Assembly (NCBI GenBank): GCA_965371965.1
Contig: CBDVAM010000002.1
Location: 1 to 64,000, forward strand
DNA: 64,000 nt
Reading direction: 5' to 3'
DNA from: S146-42 sp965371965
GTDB taxonomy: Bacteria > Planctomycetota > Phycisphaerae > Phycisphaerales > UBA1924
The position numbers and the translations under genes are program-made. The first letter of the stretch is position 1. Each line of letters begins with the position of its first letter. The notes below the pieces were generated by a model. It ran no database searches. It had not been told where the DNA came from and saw only the letters and a program-made list of their open reading frames with translations. This document shows positions 54,101 through 63,952 of the stretch, in pieces.

Positions 54101-55714
54101 AACCGGTGGGATGATGCGATCGAGTCCTTCCGGAAGATCGTGGACGCGGGGATGGACACCTCCGACGCCACCTACGCGCTTCGGCTTGCCGAGGGTCTCA
54201 GTCGGATGGGACGCCCACAGGAGGCCGCGGAGGTTCTTGCATCGCTGGACCACCTGGCCGATCGCAACGTGACGATCCTGCTCTTGGGTTCGCAAAATGC
54301 GATGACGATGGGCGAGGACGAGAGGGCTCGGGAGTTGGTCGAGCGCGCGATCGAGCTCTTCCCGGACTCCGCGCGGGCGTATCTCCAACGGGCGCGCCTG
54401 GCGCGCGTCCAGGCGCTCGAAACGGGCATCCAGCGATTGCTGCTGGACGCTCGCGAGGATCTGAACACGGCGACGGCCCTGGATCCGACGTTTGTTGAAG
54501 CGTTCCGTCTGCGTTCGCAGGTGAACGGGAATCTGGGCGAGTTAGACGCGATGCTCAGTGACCTGCGGTTGTCGGTCTTCGCCCGCCCGCCGACCAACGC
54601 AACGGTGGCGCAGGTCATCGGGGTATTTATTCGCGCCGATCGAAGCGGGGGCGCCGTCGAGGTTGCTGACTACGCGATCTCCACCAGGCCAAATGACATA
54701 GGCCTGAAGCGGGATATTGGCGGTGCATTTGGACGCGGCGGGGACTGGGGGCGAGCGTCCATCTACTACGAGCAGGCCTGGGAGCGCACGAAGGACGTCG
54801 TGACCTCGTCGCAGTATGTGCAGAGCCTGCTCTTGACCGATCCGCCGCGACATCGTGTGGCGCTCAACGTACTGAGCGGCCTGGGCGAGGAGGTCCGAGA
54901 CATTCCCGGGCTGCTGATCTGGCGGGCCGAGGCCTTGAAACTGGGCGGGCAGAATGACCTCGCGATCGAGGACGTTCGCAGGGCGTTCACGCTGCTGGTC
55001 GATAATCCGCAGGGCATGGAGCTCTGGTTTAGGGAGATCAGTCGGATCTTTGAGAGCACGAGCGATCTCATGGCGGTGATCGATGCGGCCAAACGCGGCG
55101 GTCAGCGCAGATTGCAGTTGGATCTATTCGCCGCGCGTGGGCTTGCGATGAACTCGCAGACGATCGCGCAGAGCCTGCAGGTATTCGATCGGCTCATCGT
55201 ACAAACGGCGGATCCTGCCATGCAGCGGAGCGCGTACCTGTTCAAGGGTGCCGCGCTGATGGAGCACGAACGATTCGAGGAGGCGGTGAGTGTCTGGACC
55301 GAGGGCTTGTCGCACTGGGCGAACGAATGGCAGTTTCACAACAACATCGCCTATGTGCTTGGCGAGCGTCTGAAGAGACCTCAGGAAGCTCTGCCCTATG
55401 CGAGATCGGCGTTCGAGTTGGCTCCGAGGGTTCCGGCGGTGCTCGACACGCTGGGCTGGATACAGCATCTTGTCGGCGAGGATGCGGCGGCCGAGCAGTC
55501 GCTGGATCAGGCCATGCTGCTTATCGGATTGCCCGAGAACGACCCGACGATCGCGCTGCATCTGGCGATCGTGCGGGCTGCGATGGGCAAAAAAGAGCAG
55601 GCACAGAATCTGGTACGGACGATTCGTGTCCGGAACCGGAATGGCGCGAACCTTAGTGTGACGGATCGAGAACTTCTGGCCGAGGCGAGCGAGCGGATCG
55701 ACTCACTACCCTGA
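51164..55714 (+). CDS. Giant TPR-repeat membrane protein of the exosortase/EPS locus
   Basis: This 1516-residue protein has one N-terminal helix (FVAILSAVVVGVVGLLAVPAYLVL) and then a long series of TPR-like helical repeats, with recurring 'A.EL...G....A' helices and typical tetratricopeptide segments such as LARVQALETGIQRLLLDARE. The final repeats (NIAYVLGERLKRPQEALPYARSAFELAPRVPA and DTLGWIQHLVGEDAAAEQSL) resemble PrsT-like TPR proteins of exosortase systems. It probably acts as an extracytoplasmic scaffold. GAGG precedes ATG 51164 at 4-5 nt. No enzymatic motif is visible. Confidence 0.85.
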   Translation: MGSKVNIKFVAILSAVVVGVVGLLAVPAYLVLTKSAKDHVRAGDKAIESGDIKKAISEYGKAVSDERSNVGYVTKWRNAIESFTPEDQTEYRKYFFQLYGAIYEIAFAARTDLEAWEEYFELASTLDTAARIEERARAAADVMGRTDPRSAAIIRRYVALPKVAAWARGSRQMEPDEIDLMASNLRSALESRSDDHEVVRGLVTLHRVLAAQALDSFDEDAARTHARSAAGVVEAALGKHPNHPVLRMIDLEMKSNAAMRRLLDIEIPEGTHPVGSAAVDEVASLLSEWPAEQITLDSVLMLRALEILSGSGKIAHTLALTERLVGEAPEDMMVRWGRAYALRMGGRPDDAYDELQHLLDRPIQTVSWDGYRLFSLKNQALATQSSLAYSQWEQSAGDEAAQGVAVARLRSRIEEMTRRLPTDSPMLLIARARIAYADGELGEASRLLREYEGRIGVADADANWMLTQLALRAGNLTEAARRMDAYQEQSPGELRALLIRADIHVRLNEFEEAIEILTALARALPDNQQIKVIINGIREQSGEIVSSDPVLAAINASMSAEQGTGDEPGDSEAAAAIIEGAISEGLTSPQLYRRLAQIRMNQGDVPGARDAIERGLSANAGDADLRRFADALVSGETILEISIWFIDTGDGTEVEKLTRKAAVCWQAQAFERAQGFVDQAGEIEPENPAVVEWDFRLAVRRGDAVRAGELAQTAQRLDIDGVGGRTFLADVLEMSDDRTGAIALLKEAVDLRPERVILLRRLGQQQLAAGQITEGLSTFDDAIRLRGNDQSLILDYATQLRSIGRSEQALRLILDKQDAARGNGAIFDLRIDLEAEVGNRQWALETRQTLAQRDPTDSANMTKLARLYMDLSAWDEAKPLLDALRAEGDSLELATLAAQWHGDQGDIDSAHQEFSQYIAALFASEGDLSDPTPYLQLGHLLIRYGDIEGGLLAMGQARRWEDPQTLRVEKFLADRLAGLNRWDDAIESFRKIVDAGMDTSDATYALRLAEGLSRMGRPQEAAEVLASLDHLADRNVTILLLGSQNAMTMGEDERARELVERAIELFPDSARAYLQRARLARVQALETGIQRLLLDAREDLNTATALDPTFVEAFRLRSQVNGNLGELDAMLSDLRLSVFARPPTNATVAQVIGVFIRADRSGGAVEVADYAISTRPNDIGLKRDIGGAFGRGGDWGRASIYYEQAWERTKDVVTSSQYVQSLLLTDPPRHRVALNVLSGLGEEVRDIPGLLIWRAEALKLGGQNDLAIEDVRRAFTLLVDNPQGMELWFREISRIFESTSDLMAVIDAAKRGGQRRLQLDLFAARGLAMNSQTIAQSLQVFDRLIVQTADPAMQRSAYLFKGAALMEHERFEEAVSVWTEGLSHWANEWQFHNNIAYVLGERLKRPQEALPYARSAFELAPRVPAVLDTLGWIQHLVGEDAAAEQSLDQAMLLIGLPENDPTIALHLAIVRAAMGKKEQAQNLVRTIRVRNRNGANLSVTDRELLAEASERIDSLP

Positions 55715-55782
55715 CGGATCGGGCCGATTATGGGCCTACGGAATCGAACCGGGTGAATGGACCCGTGAAAAGAGGATCAGAG

Positions 55783-58035
55783 ATGCCAACCGCACCCGCC
55801 GCCCGAATCATGCCCCCTAGCAGCGTTCGACCTCGCAGCGCCGCCCAGGCGAGTCAGGCCTCGAGCGTTGGGACCGTCACGATTGACCCGGTCCGATTGC
55901 TCAAGAAGTATCGCTGGGTGTTCGCCGGTGCGATCGCGGTCGGGGCCGTGATCGGAGTGGTCGCACATTACGCGTTCTTGAACTTCTACCCGATCTACAA
56001 GTCGTCGGCGATCTTTGAGCTTGAGGGACCAAAGTCCGAAGCGGCGGAGGCGTTCGAGAACGTTGACTCTGAAGAGCTCGAGAGATTCATGAAGACCCAG
56101 GCGGTCGCGATGACCTCCCAGCGCGTCCTGGTGTCGTTCCTTGAGCTGACCGACCCGCGCAGGCTCGCGGAGGAGGCCCGTAGCTGGGCGAGCAACTTCA
56201 ACGATGGCGGGGGCAACTTCGATCGCGTCGCGGCCTTCGAGGACCTCGAAAACATCTCCAGGGCCAGCGTCATCCCCGAGACCCAGTACATCGAGCTGAG
56301 CGTGAAGACGCAGGATGGCGGCGACGCCGCGTATCTCTGCGGGAAGATCCGCGAGTTCTACATGGCCGACCTCGGGGAACATGAGAAGGTCGGTAACGAC
56401 AAGCAGCTGGCCAGTATCAAGAAGCAGATCTCGGATCTGAACACCGAAATCACGACGCTCCAGGCGGAGCGCGAAGAGATCATGCGCGACAAGGGCATCC
56501 AGTCGGTACAGGAGAACGCGAACCAGAAGTACCAGGAGATCCAGCTGGTCAACTTCAATCTGGCCGAGATCATGGTCGAGCGGGACGCGATTCTCCAGGA
56601 ACTCTCTCGCTATCAGCAGATGCTCGAAGCCCCGGGCGGCGTGCAGTACCCCGATGACATCCGCATGGCGATCGATGGTCTCCCAACGATCCAGATGTTT
56701 ATCCAGAACATCGCGCAGGTCGAGGCCCAGATTCGCACACTCAAGCTTGCGGTCGGCGCAGAGCACATGATGCTCAAACAACTTGAGGACACCCTCGCGG
56801 GCCAGAAGGCCCAGCTCGAGGCCACCCGTGAGGAGGAGATGCCCCGCTTCTTCGGCGCCCAGATCGAGCAGATGCGTGCGGGAGTCGCGATCGCGGACCG
56901 TCAGGTCGGCGAGCTCGACGTCCGCAAGGAGCAACTCGGCAAGGATCTCAACGAGCTCACCAGGATCCTCCGCGACATCAACGACATGACCAAGTCGATC
57001 GAAGACAAGCAGTCTCGACTCAACGAGTTGGAAGCAAAGAAGGCAAACCTGGACGCGCTGGAACACATCGCATTATTGATCGATAGCGACCAGCGCCGGC
57101 TCTACATCTCGCGGGTTCGCGTCGTGCAGTACGAGAGCATCCCCGACCTGCCGAGCTTCCCACAGCTCAAGCTCATGGTCCCCGCCGGCGTGTTTCTCTT
57201 CGGCGGCATCGTCGGCGTCGTCGTCATCCTCCGTGAGCTGCTCGACCAGCGGGTCAAGGGAGCGGCGGATATCGCGCTGATCCCCAAGACCCGCGTCGTG
57301 GGCGTCATTACCCAAGCCGCGAATGACCCGAGCAAGCCCAAGGCGATCGAGACGGCGTTCCGCGATCATCCGACCGGCGTGATCGCCGAGCAGTTCCGCC
57401 AGGTCCGCACGCACCTCCAGAAGAGGATGCAGCAATCCGGACACCGGACCCTGCTCATCGCCGCGGGCATGCCCGAGTCGGGCGCGACCACGACCGCGAT
57501 CAACCTCGCGATGACATTCGCGGCGGCGGACAAGAAGGTCTTGCTAATCGACGCGAACCTGAGGCGTCCGGCCATTCACCGCGTGCTGGCTCGCAGTGAG
57601 CAGCCGGGGCTCTGCGACGTGCTCGCCGGCGCCGAGACGCTCTCTTCGGCTATCCAGCGGACCGATCGCGAGAACCTCGATGTGCTCTCGGTCGGGTCTC
57701 GCCAGAATCGTCTGGCCGAGTATCTCGCGGCAGAGGTGATGGGGCGATTGCTCGCCGAGGCATCCACCGAGTACGACCTGGTGCTCATCGACACGAGCCC
57801 GGCGATCGTCTCTGGCGACGCGATGGCACTGGCCAACCGCTGCGACGCGAGCATGCTCGTCGTGCGAGCGCTCAGCGAGAAGCGAGGCCTGGTCGCCCGC
57901 CTCCGCAACGAGCTCGATGAGAGCCGGGGCGAGTTCATGGGTGTGCTGATCAACGGCGTGCGCCACGCCGCGGGCGGATACCTCAAGAAGAACATCCAGG
58001 TGACCCACGCCTACCAGCAGAACGCGGAGGGTTGA
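55783..58035 (+). CDS. Wzc-like polysaccharide co-polymerase/BY-kinase-like protein with altered P-loop
   Basis: The 750-residue protein has a first transmembrane helix (WVFAGAIAVGAVIGVVAHY), a Wzz-type domain with long coiled coils (residues about 190-440), a second helix (LMVPAGVFLFGGIVGVVVI) and a cytoplasmic P-loop domain. The Walker A reads PESGATTTAINLA where PGEGKSTTAINLA is expected, so the catalytic lysine is alanine (about residue 568). Walker A' (VLLIDANLRRP) and Walker B (LVLIDTSPAIVSGDA) are retained. The C-terminal tyrosine cluster is almost absent (two Tyr). It could control chain length without kinase activity. ATG 55783 has GAGG upstream. It lies between the TPR and epimerase genes. 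Confidence 0.9.
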   Translation: MPTAPAARIMPPSSVRPRSAAQASQASSVGTVTIDPVRLLKKYRWVFAGAIAVGAVIGVVAHYAFLNFYPIYKSSAIFELEGPKSEAAEAFENVDSEELERFMKTQAVAMTSQRVLVSFLELTDPRRLAEEARSWASNFNDGGGNFDRVAAFEDLENISRASVIPETQYIELSVKTQDGGDAAYLCGKIREFYMADLGEHEKVGNDKQLASIKKQISDLNTEITTLQAEREEIMRDKGIQSVQENANQKYQEIQLVNFNLAEIMVERDAILQELSRYQQMLEAPGGVQYPDDIRMAIDGLPTIQMFIQNIAQVEAQIRTLKLAVGAEHMMLKQLEDTLAGQKAQLEATREEEMPRFFGAQIEQMRAGVAIADRQVGELDVRKEQLGKDLNELTRILRDINDMTKSIEDKQSRLNELEAKKANLDALEHIALLIDSDQRRLYISRVRVVQYESIPDLPSFPQLKLMVPAGVFLFGGIVGVVVILRELLDQRVKGAADIALIPKTRVVGVITQAANDPSKPKAIETAFRDHPTGVIAEQFRQVRTHLQKRMQQSGHRTLLIAAGMPESGATTTAINLAMTFAAADKKVLLIDANLRRPAIHRVLARSEQPGLCDVLAGAETLSSAIQRTDRENLDVLSVGSRQNRLAEYLAAEVMGRLLAEASTEYDLVLIDTSPAIVSGDAMALANRCDASMLVVRALSEKRGLVARLRNELDESRGEFMGVLINGVRHAAGGYLKKNIQVTHAYQQNAEG

Positions 58036-58041
58036 TCCCAG

Positions 58042-59061
58042 GTGCCCACGCACGGCACAGACTCCATCGAGCCCAAGCCCCGGCGTGTCCTCGTGACCGG
58101 CGGGGCTGGTTTCATCGGCTCGCACCTGGTCGAGCACCTGCTCGGCGAGGGCGCATCGGTCACCGTCGTCGACGACCTCTCGACCGGGCGACGCGACAAC
58201 CTCCCGGGGCGCCACGAGGGCCTGCGATTCATCGAGGCCGATCTCGCCCACGAGCTGGACGCGTTCGGTCCCGGTGAGACGTTCGAGGAGGTCTACCACC
58301 TCGCCGCGGCCGTTGGGGTGCAGCTTGTGATCGACGATCCGATCCGGGCGATCGAGATCAACGTCGAGCAGACGGCGGCGCTGCTGCGATTCGCCGCGAC
58401 CCATGGGGGCGGATCGGGCGGCGCGCCCACGCTGATCGCCTCCAGCAGCGAGGTCTACGGCAAGGGCACCCGCTGCCCGTTTCGCGAGGACGACGACGTG
58501 GTCTACGGGCCGTCGACCGTCGCCCGCTGGTCCTACGCGCAGGCGAAGGCGGTCGATGAGCACCTTGCTCTGGCCCACGCGCACGCGGGATCGGTCCCGA
58601 CGGTCGTCGCGAGGTTCTTCAACACGATCGGACCGCGCCAGGTCGGGTCCTACGGCATGGTGGTGCCGCGATTTGTGGCTGCGGCGCTCTGCGGTGAGTC
58701 GCTGGTCGTCCATGGCGACGGCACACAGTCTCGGTGCTTCGCGGACGTCCGCGATGTCGCGCCGACGCTGCCCAGATTGCTGCGGTCGCGCGAGTGTCGC
58801 GCACGGGTGTTCAACGTCGGCTCGGATCGCGAGGTCTCGATCCGTGAACTCGCAGACATCGTCATCAGGACCCTTGGATCGGGATCGGGCGTGACGACAA
58901 TTCCCTACAGCGAGGCGTTCGCCAGCGGGTTTGAGGATCTTCAGCGGCGGGTGCCGGATCTGACGAGGGTTCGCGAGGCGATCGGCTTCGATGCATCTAT
59001 CTCGCTGGAGCAGTCCATTCTTGATGTCGCGGCATGTATCAACGACCGGGTTGGGCCATGA
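58042..59061 (+). CDS. NAD-dependent nucleotide-sugar epimerase/dehydratase (SDR family)
   Basis: The 339-residue extended short-chain dehydrogenase has the NAD motif VTGGAGFIGSHL, VDDLSTGRRDN, the catalytic SSSEVYG serine area and YAQAK (Tyr-x-x-x-Lys), as in UDP-glucose 4-epimerase or dTDP-glucose dehydratase. The exact substrate is not identifiable. A GTG start at 58042 with GGAGGG about 15 nt upstream is used. It overlaps the WecA-like gene by four bases and follows the Wzc-like gene by 6 nt, supporting a role in sugar precursor synthesis for the polymer. Confidence 0.9.
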   Translation: MPTHGTDSIEPKPRRVLVTGGAGFIGSHLVEHLLGEGASVTVVDDLSTGRRDNLPGRHEGLRFIEADLAHELDAFGPGETFEEVYHLAAAVGVQLVIDDPIRAIEINVEQTAALLRFAATHGGGSGGAPTLIASSSEVYGKGTRCPFREDDDVVYGPSTVARWSYAQAKAVDEHLALAHAHAGSVPTVVARFFNTIGPRQVGSYGMVVPRFVAAALCGESLVVHGDGTQSRCFADVRDVAPTLPRLLRSRECRARVFNVGSDREVSIRELADIVIRTLGSGSGVTTIPYSEAFASGFEDLQRRVPDLTRVREAIGFDASISLEQSILDVAACINDRVGP

Positions 59062-60494
59062 GCGCCGTCCAGAGTTCCATCACGGATCCGTCACCCGGCG
59101 TGGGCGATATGTCGGGCCTGATTCCCCCGGTCGATCCGTCGTTTGGTTTGCCTGCCAATGACCCCATGCAGGTAGTGACCGGTCCGCTCGATATCTTTCA
59201 CGGGTACTTTGGTGTTTTCATCATCGCATTCCTCGTGGCGCTGCTCACGACACCGGTCATGCGGTGGATCGCCATCCGTCAGGGGATCGTGGACTATCCA
59301 GACGATCTGCGCAAGGGCCATAAGCGGCCGGTGGCGTATCTCGGCGGCGTCGCGGTGTTCCTGGGCATCGCCTCGGGCATCGTGTTCACGTATCTCGCGC
59401 CCGCGCTACCGGCACCGCTGGACAATCTGCTTCAGTTCCACGAGGCCCAGTACGGAGGGGGAGAAGGGGTCTTTCCCCAACCGGTCCCGCTCTCGGTTCT
59501 TCTCGGCATGATGATCGTGTTCGTCCTCGGTCTCATCGACGATACCGTCGGAACAATTCCGCGCCTGAAGATCGCCGGCATGTTGGTCGCCGCCGCCGCC
59601 CTGGCATGGGAGAATGTGGGCGTCGAGTTGGCCAGGGGTTTGCTTGGGCCGACCCTCGGCATGCTGCTCGGCAACGAAGATCTGCTGTTCAATGTCCCCC
59701 TGCCGTTCTCGCTCGGCGGGGCCGATGCCATGCAGATCAACCTCATCTATTGGGCGGGCGCGGCGATCATCGCGATCTTCGTCATCGGCGGGTGCAATGC
59801 GGCGAATCTCGTGGATGGGCTCGATGGGCTGCTCAGCGGCGTGACCGCGATCGCCACCGCCGGCCTGCTGGTCATCGCATTAACTCTCACGGTGATCGAC
59901 GAGGGATCGCATACCGCCCAGGGCCAGGGGATCATCCTTAGCATGGCGCTGCTGGGCGCGTGTTTGGGGTTCTTGCCCCACAACTTCAGACCGGCATCGA
60001 TCTTCCTGGGTGACGCCGGGTCCTTGCTGATGGGCTTCACCATCATCGTGATTATCCTGACCCTGGGAGACACGGGGCGGACACAACTCGTCGTCGCCGG
60101 GCTGGTGATCTACGCGATCCCGATCATCGACACGGTGCTTGCGATCGTGCGTCGGAAGCTGGCGGGAAAGAGCATCTCCGGTGCCGACGACCAGCACCTG
60201 CACCACATGCTCAAGCGCCATCTAGGCGTCCAGGGCGCCGTGTTTACGCTCTACGCCATCGGCACTGGATTCGCAGTTCTCGGTGTCCTGATGACGCTGT
60301 GGCGAGCGCGGGTGATCTACGCCCTGGCACTGATCTTCGCGTCCTACATCGTCGTGGTCGCGATCAAGGTCGCCCGCAGGCAGCACATCGAACAAGCCCC
60401 CGTCAAGGCACGCAAGCTCCACAAGGCCAAGCCCGGCGATGAGCCAGCCGGGGCGCGCGACGACAAGCCTGTCGGTGGCGGCACGGGCAAGTAG
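59058..60494 (+). CDS. Undecaprenyl-phosphate sugar-1-phosphate transferase, WecA/TagO-like
   Basis: This 478-residue polytopic enzyme has the MraY/WecA family motifs: DYPDDLRKGHKRPVAYLGG, GLIDDTVG (D-D metal motif), NAANLVDGLDGLLSG, NFRPASIFLGDAGSLLMG and DDQHLHHMLKR. It would load the first sugar phosphate onto undecaprenyl phosphate for surface glycan synthesis. ATG 59058 overlaps the epimerase stop (ATGA). The C-terminal about 40 residues are basic and low-complexity. It is the only lipid-carrier transferase visible in the locus. Confidence 0.93.
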   Translation: MSAVQSSITDPSPGVGDMSGLIPPVDPSFGLPANDPMQVVTGPLDIFHGYFGVFIIAFLVALLTTPVMRWIAIRQGIVDYPDDLRKGHKRPVAYLGGVAVFLGIASGIVFTYLAPALPAPLDNLLQFHEAQYGGGEGVFPQPVPLSVLLGMMIVFVLGLIDDTVGTIPRLKIAGMLVAAAALAWENVGVELARGLLGPTLGMLLGNEDLLFNVPLPFSLGGADAMQINLIYWAGAAIIAIFVIGGCNAANLVDGLDGLLSGVTAIATAGLLVIALTLTVIDEGSHTAQGQGIILSMALLGACLGFLPHNFRPASIFLGDAGSLLMGFTIIVIILTLGDTGRTQLVVAGLVIYAIPIIDTVLAIVRRKLAGKSISGADDQHLHHMLKRHLGVQGAVFTLYAIGTGFAVLGVLMTLWRARVIYALALIFASYIVVVAIKVARRQHIEQAPVKARKLHKAKPGDEPAGARDDKPVGGGTGK

Positions 60495-60516
60495 GCGAAT
60501 CCGCTATACTCCGGGC

Positions 60517-61718
<1,202 letters not shown>

Positions 61719-61722
<4 letters not shown>

Positions 61723-62111
61723 GGCACGCCCGCCATTGGCGTTTGTTGTTCGCGGCGTACGTGGTGCTGATCGGCGTGCTGACCCATTGGCCGGGCATGA
61801 AGATCGAGAGTCCGGTGCCTCGCCCGGATCTGATCGCCCACGCGGGGGTCTTCGCACTCTGGACGGTCCTGTGCGCTCGCTCGCAGCTCGTTGGACGATG
61901 GGGGTCGTGGAAGACTGTCGGCGTCGCCGCGCTAGTCTCGGCAGCGTACGCCGGGCTGGACGAGTGGACCCAGAGATTCGTCCATCGGTACTCGGCGTGG
62001 GACGACTATCTCGCCAATCTGCTGGGGATCGCTCTGGGCACCGCGGCGGTTGCGATCTGGACCAGGCTGGGGCGTGTGCGTTCAGACTCCGATAACACGG
62101 GGCCATCTTGA
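61719..62111 (+). CDS. VanZ-like membrane protein
   Basis: The 130-residue protein has about four hydrophobic helices with the family layout: LLFAAYVVLIGVLTHWPG, then DLIAHAGVFALWTVL, then DEWTQRFVHRYSAWDDYLANLLGIALGT. This DEWxQ...R...D...N...G arrangement matches VanZ-like proteins. A TTG at 61719 overlaps the ParA stop (TTGA), the only in-frame start with coupling. Function in this setting is unknown. Confidence 0.82.
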
Positions 62112-62211
62112 GCAATCGAGCCTACAACCGCGCGGTTTGGGCGTGGGAAGGTGGGTTGAGGCGTGTGACGGGCCGATACCAATGTCGTACCCTCAATCGA
62201 GAGCATGAGAC

Positions 62212-63891
62212 ATGAGTAACGCGAGCCATCAGCTTGGTCGGCGGGGGATTCAAGGCCCCTGGATGTGGGCCGCGAGTCTGGCTTTGGGGGCCTTGCTGGG
62301 ATGGGGACTGGTGCTGATGGCACCGCCGGAATATGCCTCTCACGACGCGCCCGGTGGAACCGACTCGCACGCGGATGGAGCGCCTTCACACGCCATCGAG
62401 ATCGCGACGGCGGGCGACGAGATGGACACGACGATCGGTGCGATTCCCGTCCAAAGGCACGCCGAGGATGCGGGCGACCAGGGCGATGGGCACGCGGCTG
62501 ATTCTGAGACGGGCGAGGATGAGCACGCCGGTTCGGAGCACGGGCCTTCGCCGTCGATCCCGCTGTGGCTCCTGGTGCCGTTTGCGGTGTTGCTGGGCTC
62601 GATCGCTCTGATGCCGTTTGTCAACGAGGCGTTCTGGCACCACCATTTCCCGGACTTTGCGTTCTTCCTGGGCGGGATCACGCTTGCGTACTACCTCTTT
62701 GGGTTCAACGCCCCGGACTTCTCCCACGGCATGACCTACGGGCAGTACCAGATGAAGCACGTCGCGCTGGAGTATTTCCAGTTCATCGCGCTCATCGGCG
62801 GGCTCTACGTCGCCTCTGGGGGCATCCTCATCAACGTCTCGGGTCGAGGCACGCCGGCGGTCAACACCGGCATGCTGGCGGTCGGCGCGATCATCGCGAA
62901 TATCGTCGGCACCACCGGCGCCAGCGTCCTGCTGATCCGCCCGTTCATGCGGGTGAACAAGGGACGCCTCAAGCCGATCCACGTCGTGATGTTCATCTTC
63001 ATCGTGAGCAACTGCGGCGGGGCGCTCACGCCGATTGGCGATCCTCCGCTGTATCTGGGCTTCCTCAAGGGCGTGCCGTTCTTCTGGACGCTGACCCACC
63101 TGTGGCCCATGTGGGCTGTGGGCGTGGGCTTGCTGCTGGCGATCTTCTTCGTGATCGATTTGAAGATCGGACCCGCTCGCAGCCCACCCGGCGACACGGA
63201 CGGCGACGCGACCCCACGCGAGCGGTTCGGGGTCTCGATCAAGGGCATGAGCGGCATCATCGCGCTGGCGCTGATCATCGGCGGGGTGTTCATCGACCCC
63301 CTCTTGAGGCCGATCGCGCCGGCCTTGTCGGGCATACCCGTCGGGGCGGCATTCCAGATCGTCGTCGCGATCGGCGCGTACAAGATTGCCAACCCCGCGT
63401 ACCACGAGGCCAACGAGTTCTCGTTCTTCCCGGTCAAGGAGGTCGGGCTGTTGTTCATCGGGATCTTCGCGACCATGGCCCCGGCGCTGGGCTATCTCGC
63501 GTCGCACGGGGCCGAGCTTGGCCTGGATTCACCCACGAAGTTCTACTTCGCGACCGGGGCTCTCTCGGGCGTGCTCGACAACGCCCCGACGTACCTGAAC
63601 TTCCTGCAGGTGGCGCTGTCGGCGGCGGGCGAGGAGCTCAACGCTGAGGGTATCCACGCCTTCATCGACCACGAGCCGGGGGTCCACGAGCTCATGGCGA
63701 TCAGCCTGGGGGCGGTGTTCTTCGGCGCGATGACCTACATCGGCAACGGCCCGAACTTCATGGTCCGGGCGATCGCCGAGGCCCAGGGCCTGAAGATGCC
63801 GTCGTTCTTCGGATACATGGCCCGGGCGATCGTGGTGCTGCTTCCGGTGCTGATTGTCGTCTGGGTGCTGTTCTTCGTTGTGCTCAAATAG
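62212..63891 (+). CDS. NhaD-like sodium:proton antiporter
   Basis: The 559-residue protein has about 10-12 transmembrane helices and a long, acidic/His-rich extramembrane insertion of about 90 residues near the N-terminus (residues about 40-120). Ion-transport blocks such as NVSGRGTPAVNTGMLAVGA, SNCGGALTPIGDPP and ALSGVLDNAPTYLNFLQ are typical of the CitMHS/NhaD group of antiporters. It would exchange Na+ for H+. The His/Asp/Glu-rich insertion could sense ions or pH. It is probably not part of the polysaccharide operon, being 100 nt after VanZ-like. Confidence 0.9.
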   Translation: MSNASHQLGRRGIQGPWMWAASLALGALLGWGLVLMAPPEYASHDAPGGTDSHADGAPSHAIEIATAGDEMDTTIGAIPVQRHAEDAGDQGDGHAADSETGEDEHAGSEHGPSPSIPLWLLVPFAVLLGSIALMPFVNEAFWHHHFPDFAFFLGGITLAYYLFGFNAPDFSHGMTYGQYQMKHVALEYFQFIALIGGLYVASGGILINVSGRGTPAVNTGMLAVGAIIANIVGTTGASVLLIRPFMRVNKGRLKPIHVVMFIFIVSNCGGALTPIGDPPLYLGFLKGVPFFWTLTHLWPMWAVGVGLLLAIFFVIDLKIGPARSPPGDTDGDATPRERFGVSIKGMSGIIALALIIGGVFIDPLLRPIAPALSGIPVGAAFQIVVAIGAYKIANPAYHEANEFSFFPVKEVGLLFIGIFATMAPALGYLASHGAELGLDSPTKFYFATGALSGVLDNAPTYLNFLQVALSAAGEELNAEGIHAFIDHEPGVHELMAISLGAVFFGAMTYIGNGPNFMVRAIAEAQGLKMPSFFGYMARAIVVLLPVLIVVWVLFFVVLK

Positions 63892-63952
63892 TTGACAGTC
63901 TCGCGGAGCCCGCTTGCCTTGGGGGGCTGTGGGTGCGGACAATCTGCACAAC

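Noticed and set aside
55777..57066. Antisense frame opposite the Wzc-like gene, and similar ones at 52061-53686 and 16957-17691
   Set aside because: All are reverse frames of high-GC genes, with no signal peptide, domain or ribosome site that could not be explained as a shadow.
63892..63897. TTGACA after the antiporter gene
   Set aside because: No -10 element follows at the expected distance.
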